Of a stretch of 24,716 nucleotides of DNA, positions 6,824-14,319 are shown in pieces (position 1 is the stretch's first letter; every line of letters begins with the position of its first letter). A program made the position numbers and the translations under genes. Source of the DNA: Mageeibacillus sp. UBA5747 (GTDB lineage Bacteria; Bacillota; Clostridia; Saccharofermentanales; UBA5734); the NCBI GenBank assembly GCA_002419145.1, contig DIFN01000002.1, positions 324 through 25,039 on the forward strand, read 5' to 3'. The notes beneath the pieces are model-generated. The model ran no database searches and was not told where the DNA came from. It was given only the letters and a program-made list of their open reading frames with translations.

Positions 6824-8863
6824 ATGTTTTGGCAAATCTTTGCACTCTTCGTATCCTTGCTCGCTTTTCTTGTAGCTGCTTATTTCTATCGCTGGGTCAA
6901 GGCCTTGCCGACCGCAGAAGGCAACCTGGGTACAATCGGAGATTGGATCCGGGCTGGTGCCTACACCTTCCTTAAAACCGAATACCGGGTCCTGCTCCGG
7001 TTTGCCGGGGCAGTAGTCGTCCTGATCCTGCTTTTCTACCCGGCACCGATCTGGCAGGGTAATTTCCTCGACAACATCACCATGGCTTTAGCCTACATTG
7101 CCGGTACCGTTCTCTCCGGACTCGCCGGCTGGATCGGTATCAGCATTGCCACGATCGCCAATGTCAAATCAGCCACCGCAGCCAGACAAGGATTGCAGAC
7201 CTCCTTCATGGCCGGCTTCCGCGGCGGCGCCGTCATGGGCCTGGCCGTTGTGGGCACGAGTCTTTCAGGTGCCAGCATCCTCTACATGCTCACTCGCCAC
7301 TCCGAGATCGTCCTGGCGTTTAGCTTTGGCGCCAGTTCCCTGGCCTTGTTTGCCAAAGCTGGCGGTGGTATTTTCACCAAGACTGCTGACATTTCTGCTG
7401 ACCTGACCGGCAAAGTTGAGCTCGGCATCCCGGAGGATGATCCGCGCAATCCGGCTGTCATCGCCGACAATGTCGGTGACAATGTCGGCGACGTGGCAGG
7501 CATGGGTGCTGACCTTTTCGACTCCAATATCGCTTCGATTGCAGCCGCGATCATTCTCGCCGCACCCTTGGGTCAGGTCCACCTGATCTTCGCTTTTGGC
7601 AGCCTTGGCCTTTTGGCCTCGATCATCGGCGTGCTGGCCGTGCGAGTCAAACCCGGCGGCCACCCTGGCAAGGCGTTGAACAATGGCACCTACCTGACTA
7701 CCGTGATTTTTGCCGCACTGACCTTGGCCGCCACCCTATTGTTCCAATTCGAAATCCGGCTCTGGCTGGCGACCTTCATCGGCCTTCTGTCCGGCACGGT
7801 GATCGGTTTCTCGTCGGAACTGTTCACCTCCGATACAGGCAAACCAGTTGCTCGCGTGGCTGAGGCATCACAGAGCGGACCGGCATTCACGATTATCACA
7901 GGTTTTTCCTACGGTCTGATCAGCACATTCCCATCGATTCTGGGTATCGCGATTGCCGCCGTGGCTTCGTACAAAGTGGCCGAACCTCTGGGTGCTGGCT
8001 ATGCCCTGCTGGGCATCAGCCTGGCGGCGATCGGCATGTTGTCGATCGTCGGTATGATCATTTCCAACGACGCCTACGGCCCGATCGTTGACAATGCCCG
8101 CGGCTTGGCCGAAATGGGCAACCTCGGCGATGATGTTCTGGAGATCACCGATCAGCTTGATTCGGCTGGCAATACAGCCAAAGCCATCACCAAAGGCTTT
8201 GCCATTGGCGCAGCAGGATTGACCGTCATAGCCCTGTTGGCTGCATTCCAGGAGATCGTTCGGAGCAAAACAGGTGAAATCCTGAGTTTCTCGATTCTTG
8301 ATCCAGTCGTCTTTTTTGGCCTGATGACAGGGGTCGCTGTGCCGGCTGTCTTCTCAGCTATGTTGATGATGGGCGTCGGCCGCAACGCCGAACGCATGGT
8401 GGCAGAAATCCACCGCCAATTTACCGAGATTCCTGGTTTGCGAGCCGGTAGACCCGGTGTCATGCCCGACTACAATCGCTGCATTGACATCGCTACCATC
8501 GGAGCAATCAAAGAACTGATCCCCGCCGGCCTTATGGCCATCCTGGTCACTCTCGCTGTTGGTTTCATCGGCGGCGTCTCGGCCATCGGCGGTTTCCTGG
8601 CTGGCAACATCACATCAGGACTCTTGCTGGCCCTCCTGATGTCCAACAGTGGCGGTCTGTGGGACAATGCGAAAAAGTACATCGAAGCCGGTCATTTTGG
8701 CGGAAAAGGATCCGAAGCTCACAAGGCTGGGGTCATTGGTGACACCGTTGGCGATCCATTCAAAGATACGGCTGGTCCGTCGATCAATACCCAGGTCACG
8801 GTTGTCTCACTTGTCGCCTCCCTGTCAGCCTCCCTGTTCATGGCCTTTTCGCTTCTGGGCTAA
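6824..8863 (+). CDS. hppA: Membrane-bound proton-translocating pyrophosphatase, K+-independent type
   Basis: 679 residues from ATG 6824 and rich in membrane helices (the family has 16). It couples hydrolysis of pyrophosphate to ion pumping across the cytoplasmic membrane. The substrate loops are intact: SADLTGKVELGIPEDDPRNP at 191-210, the DNVGDNVGD repeat at 215-223, and GDTVGDPFKDTAGPSIN at 639-655. Lys453 and Thr456 in GNTAKAIT are the residues that mark the K+-independent, H+-pumping subfamily. The segment after DNVGDNVGD reads GADLFDSN, with Asp233 where nearly all relatives have a gate Glu. In-frame GTG 6809 and ATG 6815 are possible starts; ATG 6824 fits the first helix and lies 9 bases after AGTGGGG. 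A TATGAT box lies upstream, near 6764-6769. A dehydrogenase gene follows 5 bases after the stop. Confidence 0.96.
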   Translation: MFWQIFALFVSLLAFLVAAYFYRWVKALPTAEGNLGTIGDWIRAGAYTFLKTEYRVLLRFAGAVVVLILLFYPAPIWQGNFLDNITMALAYIAGTVLSGLAGWIGISIATIANVKSATAARQGLQTSFMAGFRGGAVMGLAVVGTSLSGASILYMLTRHSEIVLAFSFGASSLALFAKAGGGIFTKTADISADLTGKVELGIPEDDPRNPAVIADNVGDNVGDVAGMGADLFDSNIASIAAAIILAAPLGQVHLIFAFGSLGLLASIIGVLAVRVKPGGHPGKALNNGTYLTTVIFAALTLAATLLFQFEIRLWLATFIGLLSGTVIGFSSELFTSDTGKPVARVAEASQSGPAFTIITGFSYGLISTFPSILGIAIAAVASYKVAEPLGAGYALLGISLAAIGMLSIVGMIISNDAYGPIVDNARGLAEMGNLGDDVLEITDQLDSAGNTAKAITKGFAIGAAGLTVIALLAAFQEIVRSKTGEILSFSILDPVVFFGLMTGVAVPAVFSAMLMMGVGRNAERMVAEIHRQFTEIPGLRAGRPGVMPDYNRCIDIATIGAIKELIPAGLMAILVTLAVGFIGGVSAIGGFLAGNITSGLLLALLMSNSGGLWDNAKKYIEAGHFGGKGSEAHKAGVIGDTVGDPFKDTAGPSINTQVTVVSLVASLSASLFMAFSLLG

Positions 8864-8868
8864 TCAGG

Positions 8869-9678
8869 ATGACGCCTGACACAACAGCAGCAACGACGCA
8901 AAAAGACACGCGGACTGCCCTGGTCACCGGAGCTTCATCCGGGATCGGGGCAGCTCTGGCTCGCCAATTGGCTTCCCAAGGCTGGGACCTGGTGTTGGTC
9001 GCCAGAAACCGGGAACGCCTGGAGCGGATCGCCGAGGACCTGCGCCGGCAACATGCCGTGAGTGTGGAGATTCTGCCCCAGGATCTGGCCCTCCCGAACG
9101 CGGCTCAAGTGGTACATACCTGGATCAGACAGCATGCAATCACCGTGGACCTCCTGGTCAACAATGCCGGCGCCGGAAGCAGTGGCCCAGTCATAGCAGC
9201 TGCTGAACATGCGTATGAGAGTCTGATCACGCTCAACATCACATCTTTGACAGAATTGTCCCGACTCTTTGCCGGCGACATGGTTGGCCGCGGCCGAGGT
9301 CAGATCCTGAATGTGGCCTCTACTGGTGCTTACCAGCCGGGCCCTTATACTGCAGTCTACTATGCTGCCAAATCCTATGTTCACTCTTTTTCCCTGGCCT
9401 TGGATATGGAACTTCGCGGAACTGGGGTCTCAGTCTCCCTGCTCTGCCCGGGTGCCACGGCCACGGAATTTTCCAGCCGGGCTGGCAAAGCCGACCTGAC
9501 CACCGCCATGCCGGCCGCACAAGTTGCTCGTGTGGCCGTGCAGGGCCTTGGGCGACGGCAGCGTCTGATCATCCCCGGCTTAGGCAATCGCCTGGTGATT
9601 GTCCTGTCCAAGATTTTGCCTGGTCACTGGCTGGCCTGGATGGTGGCCAGGATTCAAAAACCGCTCTTGCTGAAGTGA
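8869..9678 (+). CDS. Short-chain dehydrogenase/reductase
   Basis: 269 residues, classical SDR. The cofactor loop TGASSGIG is at residues 20-27, NNAG at about 97-100 and the catalytic YYAAK block at 164-168. The catalytic Ser lies just before it, in NVASTGAYQPG. The residues after the second strand (VARNRERL) carry the basic pattern usually linked to NADP(H). The C terminus has a hydrophobic stretch that could touch the membrane. The start lies 5 bases after the hppA stop with little ribosome-site signal of its own, so it is probably translated by coupling from hppA. The substrate cannot be told; the sequence resembles the DltE/YqjQ-like group of broad oxidoreductases. A functional link to pyrophosphate metabolism is not evident. 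Confidence 0.92.
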   Translation: MTPDTTAATTQKDTRTALVTGASSGIGAALARQLASQGWDLVLVARNRERLERIAEDLRRQHAVSVEILPQDLALPNAAQVVHTWIRQHAITVDLLVNNAGAGSSGPVIAAAEHAYESLITLNITSLTELSRLFAGDMVGRGRGQILNVASTGAYQPGPYTAVYYAAKSYVHSFSLALDMELRGTGVSVSLLCPGATATEFSSRAGKADLTTAMPAAQVARVAVQGLGRRQRLIIPGLGNRLVIVLSKILPGHWLAWMVARIQKPLLLK

Positions 9679-9693
9679 TGCTGCTTTACTTGA

Positions 9694-10656
9694 CTAACGT
9701 GTGCAGGAAAGGCTGGATATCACGACCTGGTTTCGACCGGAATCCTTGCCTTCATACAGAGCCTGGTCAGCAGTGTTCAAGAGGTCATTCAACGCCATAC
9801 CGGGCTGATGGCAAGCAATACCGAATGTCATGGTTAGATGGTAACACTGACCCGAATCCCCAAACGGATAGGCGGCGATTACCCGGCGGAGACGACCGGC
9901 TAATTCAGTAGCTTCATCAGCGCCCGTCTCCGGCAACAGGAGTAAAAACTCTTCGCCGCCCCAGCGGGCGATAAAGTCCTGCTCCCGGATATTCTCGCGC
10001 AGGAGGCGGGCAACACCTTTCAGGACTTGATCCCCAGCCAGATGGCCATAGGTATCATTGATCATTTTGAAAAAGTCAATATCCGCCAAAATAATGGAAA
10101 ACTCGTGCTGGTTGCGTGCTGCTCGGACCATTTCGTAATCCATCAGGGCATTGATCTCTCGCCGGTTCAGAAGCCCGGTCAGTTCGTCGGTTTTGGCCAG
10201 TGACCGAGCATAAGCCAGCGCCTTTTCCAGCTCCTGTTTGTGAATCAGCAACTGCTCATGCAGTTTCCGGATCTGGATGTGAGTTTTGACCCTGGCTTTG
10301 AGCTCGTAGGGGTTGTAAGGCTTACGGACGTAATCCACTGCTCCGAGCTCAAAGGCTTGGCTGACGCTTTCGATTTCAGACCGGGCAGAGACAAAAATCA
10401 AGGGCGTACCCTTTTGGGTTGACAGACTGAGCAGCTGCTGGCCTGTGGCAAACCCATCCAGATCTGGCATCATGATGTCCATCAGGATCAGATCAAAAAC
10501 CGTCTGCCGGGCTGATTCAAGCGCGCGGATTCCAGTGTCGGCCAAATAGATGTCATAGCCCTCGCTCAGCAGAACACGGCCGGCAATTTCAAGATTTTCC
10601 GGGGTGTCGTCCACGAGCAGGATTTTGATGGAGGCAGGATCAAACACATCAACCAT
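9694..10656 (-). CDS. Response regulator with GGDEF domain (PleD-like diguanylate cyclase)
   Basis: 320 residues. The receiver domain (about 10-128) has the acidic pair in LLVDDTP, phospho-acceptor Asp60 in LILMDIMMP, Ser90 and Lys112 in VRKPY. A helical linker leads to the GGDEF domain (about 155-315) with the active motif GGEEF at 233-237. The inhibitory site RxxD is present (Arg224-Asp227, five residues before the motif), so product inhibition by c-di-GMP is expected. Predicted role: phosphorylation-controlled synthesis of c-di-GMP from two GTP. The ATG at 10656 is chosen because GAGGTGA, which overlaps the stop of the kinase gene, lies 9 bases ahead. An in-frame GTG at 10665 is too close to it. 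The gene directly follows the kinase at 10666-13248, its likely phosphate donor. Confidence 0.94.
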   Translation of the reverse strand: MVDVFDPASIKILLVDDTPENLEIAGRVLLSEGYDIYLADTGIRALESARQTVFDLILMDIMMPDLDGFATGQQLLSLSTQKGTPLIFVSARSEIESVSQAFELGAVDYVRKPYNPYELKARVKTHIQIRKLHEQLLIHKQELEKALAYARSLAKTDELTGLLNRREINALMDYEMVRAARNQHEFSIILADIDFFKMINDTYGHLAGDQVLKGVARLLRENIREQDFIARWGGEEFLLLLPETGADEATELAGRLRRVIAAYPFGDSGQCYHLTMTFGIACHQPGMALNDLLNTADQALYEGKDSGRNQVVISSLSCTR

Positions 10657-10665
10657 GTGACACAC

Positions 10666-13248
10666 TCACCTCGGATCTTGTTCTGGCTTGGCGGCTTCAA
10701 CCAACATGGGGAATTGCGTGGTTAAAAGCTGCATTTGCCCAATATCAAAAGACTCGATGGCGCTGTCCAGCCTTTCCCAATAGGAACGGACTGCCGGATC
10801 ATCCTGCTGTTCGACCAAGTTCTGTAAAGCATGCGAAAATGTTCGGAAGTCTTGGACCCGGCCGCTGTTGTTACAGCTTTGCCAAGGACCGTTCAGAATG
10901 GCTGAGAGTGCCCCGTAAAGCTCTTGGGCAGGCTTTCTGTGTTGTTCCAGGGACTCGTGTGTGACTGGTACCGTGCCGGAGACTGCGGGCAGAGTGTCAT
11001 CCCGATCCGGCCGGGCTGTGTGTGCCTGGCTGGTCGTTTCAAGCTGGGGGCGTGCACTGGCATGCCTGACGGAGATATCGGGCAATGTCACGGTGAAGGT
11101 CGAGCCCTGGCCTTCGACGCTGTCTACCTCGATTTTCCCACCCATCAAATCAACAAAGCGCTGGACGATCGCCAGACCCAAACCTGTCCCCCCGTATTTG
11201 CGGTTGCTCTGGCCGTCCTTTTGCCGGTACGGTTCAAAAATCCGCTTGATCTGGTTATGCGGGATGCCAATGCCGCTGTCTTTGACAGAAAGGACCAGGG
11301 TGACTTTTTCTGGATCTGGCTTTCGTGTCCGAATATCCGTTTGCGGGATCGCCCGGGCACTCAGTTCGATTGTGCCGTGGTCTGTAAATTTCGAGGCATT
11401 CCCCACCAGATTGACCAGGATCTGGCGCAGACGGAGTTCATCCAACTGGACCTTTTCTGGCAAATCCGGATCCAAGACTAGCGTGAGATTGATCCCTTTG
11501 CGTTCGCACTCATAAGCATAGATGTCCCGGATTTCCCGGAGAGTGCTGCGCAGATCAAAGTAATCCGGCTGCAAGTCGATCATGCCCGCCTCCAGTTTGG
11601 ACAAGTCCAGGATACCATTGATGATCGTGAGCAGGTTGGTGCCTGCCTTCTGGATGGTGTCCATATACTTGAGCTGGCGACTATCGGTGGTCGTTTCCCG
11701 GAGCAGGGAGGTATAGCCCAGGATCGCATGGACCGGTGTCCGGATCTCGTGGGACATGTTGGCGATGAACTCACTTTTGAGGTTGTTGGCCGCCTGAAGG
11801 ATGACATTGCTGCTCATGGCTTGATCGAGCTGGTGACCCATCTGGACGATCGTTTCGGCCGTTTCGCGCAGCTCGTGGACTGAAAAGTCTGGAGCTGTCT
11901 GGTCATACTGTCCCTCACCAATTTGGCGGACAATGGCGTTGATGGCTTGCAGGGGCTGGGCTAACCGGTCGCCCATGCTCTTGGCATAGCGGATGATTAC
12001 CGCCAAAAGCACCAGGTTGAAGAGTAGGAAAGCAGCCACAGAATAGAACCCGATCTGGTTCAGGCTGTCTTGCATCTGGTTGACTCCGGCAAAAACGGCA
12101 GACTGCGGCACGATGATGACCAATTTCCAACCGGTCCGTTCGATGGTGTCCCAGGCGGCAATTTTGGATTCGTTCTCGAACATCAGGCTGGCTGTTCCGG
12201 TATCAGACTTGGCGACAGCCTGGGGAAAAGTCTGGAGGTCCTGACGGGCGTATACATTGAAATCAGCAGGCTTGAATGTATCCTGCATGACTGCTTCTGC
12301 ATAATGGTGGTCGGTGATTTCGTCCAGTTTCCAGTCTGATTCTCCAGCAGCTGGCAAGGCCAGGATCGTGCCGTCCTTATCCAGCAGCAAACCATAGCCA
12401 TCCCAGGGGAAGGCAAGATTCAAAATCGTCTGGGTGAACGTGCTGACTGTGACATCCATCCCGACCACCCCCTCAAGGAAATCACCCTGGTAGACGGGTG
12501 CGATCGCCGATGTCATCCAACCATGGCCAGCAGGATCAAGATAAACATCGGTCCAGCGGACACTGCGTTCCGGGTTGTGAGTTGCATCGGCCTCGTAATA
12601 GAAATTGTATGCAGGAATATTCATCCGAACCGGATATTGACTGATCACGTCAAAATAAGGATAGATGATGTTCAGTGAGTCGTGAGTGTTGAGATAAATA
12701 GAAGCAGACAGTGGTTCTACAGCCAGAATGTCCTTCATCAGCGGCTCCAGTGCGAGGCTGCGCGCCACTTTCTCACGCTCTGCTGCGGTGATCGGGACAT
12801 AGCCGCTGTAATAAATCGCCGCACCTCCAGAGGACTTGTCTTGAGTTGTGTAATAGGCGCCGTCGGGCGAATAAGCGAGCCGAGCGCTGTCCTCAGCCTG
12901 GAAAGGACGCTCCGTTACCAGCGCCTTTGCTGCCTGATAACGGAAAAGATCAACGGTATGTTCGATCGAACTCAGGGACTGGTTGATACCTTTGGCTTCC
13001 AGATGGGCCATTTCACTAAGACTTTCCTGGACATGTTCGCTCATGTATCCAACCGAAGTCTGATAAGACCAATGGTTAGCCAAGAGGTAGAAGACGAAAA
13101 AAGCGATCAAAAGGAACGTGGTTGGAACCAGGGAAACCCGGATAAACGCCCTGAGAATCCAGTCACGCAGATGCAGGGGAGCGTGTCCTGACCCATGATC
13201 CGATGATCGGTCGGCAGAGGTGGAATTCGATTCAATCCGATGGTCCAT
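10666..13248 (-). CDS. Membrane sensor histidine kinase with dCache-type extracellular domain
   Basis: 860 residues. Transmembrane helix 1 is at about 33-57. A large outside domain (about 60-395) of double-Cache type carries the typical PVYQGDFLEGVVGMDV segment at 251-266. Transmembrane helix 2 is at about 401-421, followed by a HAMP-like linker, then HisKA with His500 in ANMSHEIRTP. HATPase_c has Asn617 in NLVGNASKF, DSGIGIP and GGTGLGLAIV. A final helical stretch of about 100 residues (760-850) resembles the tail domain that I recall on many hybrid kinases, but no receiver domain precedes it. The receiver is instead the next gene, 9 bases on. ATG 13248 follows GGTGAGG; in-frame GTG and TTG codons further upstream are less well placed. 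The ligand is unknown; dCache domains often bind amino acids or other small molecules. Confidence 0.94.
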   Translation of the reverse strand: MDHRIESNSTSADRSSDHGSGHAPLHLRDWILRAFIRVSLVPTTFLLIAFFVFYLLANHWSYQTSVGYMSEHVQESLSEMAHLEAKGINQSLSSIEHTVDLFRYQAAKALVTERPFQAEDSARLAYSPDGAYYTTQDKSSGGAAIYYSGYVPITAAEREKVARSLALEPLMKDILAVEPLSASIYLNTHDSLNIIYPYFDVISQYPVRMNIPAYNFYYEADATHNPERSVRWTDVYLDPAGHGWMTSAIAPVYQGDFLEGVVGMDVTVSTFTQTILNLAFPWDGYGLLLDKDGTILALPAAGESDWKLDEITDHHYAEAVMQDTFKPADFNVYARQDLQTFPQAVAKSDTGTASLMFENESKIAAWDTIERTGWKLVIIVPQSAVFAGVNQMQDSLNQIGFYSVAAFLLFNLVLLAVIIRYAKSMGDRLAQPLQAINAIVRQIGEGQYDQTAPDFSVHELRETAETIVQMGHQLDQAMSSNVILQAANNLKSEFIANMSHEIRTPVHAILGYTSLLRETTTDSRQLKYMDTIQKAGTNLLTIINGILDLSKLEAGMIDLQPDYFDLRSTLREIRDIYAYECERKGINLTLVLDPDLPEKVQLDELRLRQILVNLVGNASKFTDHGTIELSARAIPQTDIRTRKPDPEKVTLVLSVKDSGIGIPHNQIKRIFEPYRQKDGQSNRKYGGTGLGLAIVQRFVDLMGGKIEVDSVEGQGSTFTVTLPDISVRHASARPQLETTSQAHTARPDRDDTLPAVSGTVPVTHESLEQHRKPAQELYGALSAILNGPWQSCNNSGRVQDFRTFSHALQNLVEQQDDPAVRSYWERLDSAIESFDIGQMQLLTTQFPMLVEAAKPEQDPR

Positions 13249-13434
13249 TAAATGCCTCACCAAGAGAAGAATGCAAGAATAGGCTGAATTTGATCCAATA
13301 GAAAGCGGCTTGATTCTGGCTGAAAAGCTGTCTAGAAATCATATTAACTGATTCAAAATCAAACAAAAGTAGCCGATCGTTAGAATGGAAAAAATCGATC
13401 GTATTTTTGTAATAAATACATTGTTGGAGCAGAC

Positions 13435-13734
13435 ATGAAATGGAGTGATCCGGCTCAGCCTCCGGACACGGATATCCAGACAGTCAATCAGGACATCGGC
13501 GGCGGGCGGGATAATTTTGACATGGTGCTGGTGACAACGCTCGATAACGCCATAGCTCTGGAGCGCTACCAGCATCACCCGGCCCACAAGGCGGCCTCGG
13601 CCTATGTGGCTCAGGCTCGTTCCGACCGGGCCAGTGTGGATTTTGTATTTGAACGATTCCGAGGCGCAGATCTTGGCTGGAAATGCCTGCAGCAGGCTTT
13701 ACACAACCAGATAGACAAAACCGCCCCCGCGTGA
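13435..13734 (+). CDS. Truncated Dabb (stress-responsive A/B barrel) domain ORF
   Basis: 99 codons with GGAG 6 bases before the ATG. Residues about 19-73 match the second half of the Dabb fold: IGGGRDNFDMVLVTTLD, then the hallmark ERYQHHPAHKAA, then SVDFVF. The first half of the domain, normally beginning with a strand like MIKHIVMFK, is absent, and about ten unrelated residues replace it. No missing half is found upstream in any plus frame. The last 25 residues run past the domain end and overlap the 3' end of the convergent peptidase gene by 36 bases. It may be a gene remnant or a short degraded protein. Dabb proteins are small dimers of varied role, some of them enzymes acting on polyketides. 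The Dabb match is good; whether the product is functional is doubtful. Confidence 0.55.
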   Translation: MKWSDPAQPPDTDIQTVNQDIGGGRDNFDMVLVTTLDNAIALERYQHHPAHKAASAYVAQARSDRASVDFVFERFRGADLGWKCLQQALHNQIDKTAPA

Positions 13735-14319
13735 AGTCGTTTCGTACCATTCACGCAAATCCATCGTGAACCGGTTCAGATTATCGCAGATTTCGATTTC
13801 GACCGCCGCTTCGTTGCGTTCATTGATGGCTGTGATCGTCACCCAGTGCCACGGATCGAGCTGGTGGACCGTACCATTGTGCAGATTGAGGAATGCCACG
13901 GGTCCATCCAGAGCCAGTCCTGACCGGATAAAGGCGACAACCGCGGCAAAAGGCGGCCGTTGACTGGGACGGTGATGAACCGGCAGCGACCGTGTCTGGG
14001 CTGACAGGTTATTTGCCCCCAAAAAGCTTTGCAGACCCTTTTCAAAGTGTTCTGGTGTATGAACACCCATGGCAGTCGGTGTGACATGACGCCAGACGGT
14101 CTCCATCAGGTACAGTCCGTCTTCTTTTGATCTGAGTGGACGAGTCATAGGCAGGTGACCAGCCCGCAGATGGTAGATCAGTAAGTTGCTGGCGGTGGTC
14201 GGTCCGCAGCCGGCTTTTCGCTGCCAGATTGTGGGATACCAGTCCTGATTGCAGCCGCAAACCGTCTGGTTATTGACAGCCAGAGAAAAATGGTCGAGCG
14301 TGCGAAGCGCTGTTTTCAT
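13699..14319 (-). CDS. Papain/C39-like cysteine peptidase-fold protein
   Basis: 206 residues with no signal peptide or membrane helix. Cys38 in KAGCGPTTASNLL has the helix-capping pattern of C39/papain-like peptidases. His158 in DPWHWVTITAI fits the catalytic His that opens a strand, and Asp179-Asn180 in EICDNLNR could complete the triad. The middle (70-130) is not recognised. I know no characterised member with this exact layout, so the substrate is unknown; it could be a peptidase, transglutaminase-like enzyme or inactive homologue. The start ATG overlaps the ABC-F stop codon by one base (TGATG), which implies translational coupling; an open frame extending further upstream lies inside the ABC-F gene. 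It is the last gene of a three-gene minus-strand operon. Confidence 0.75.
   Translation of the reverse strand: MKTALRTLDHFSLAVNNQTVCGCNQDWYPTIWQRKAGCGPTTASNLLIYHLRAGHLPMTRPLRSKEDGLYLMETVWRHVTPTAMGVHTPEHFEKGLQSFLGANNLSAQTRSLPVHHRPSQRPPFAAVVAFIRSGLALDGPVAFLNLHNGTVHQLDPWHWVTITAINERNEAAVEIEICDNLNRFTMDLREWYETTSRGGGFVYLVV

Noticed and set aside
10924..11515. Two plus-strand open frames of about 185 codons opposite the sensor kinase
   Set aside because: They lie fully within HisKA/HATPase coding sequence, have no motif and are explained by codon bias.
13680..13705. GCCTG/CAGGC hairpin just after the peptidase-like gene as a minus-strand terminator
   Set aside because: Only a five-pair stem with a three-base loop and a weak T run; not strong enough to list.
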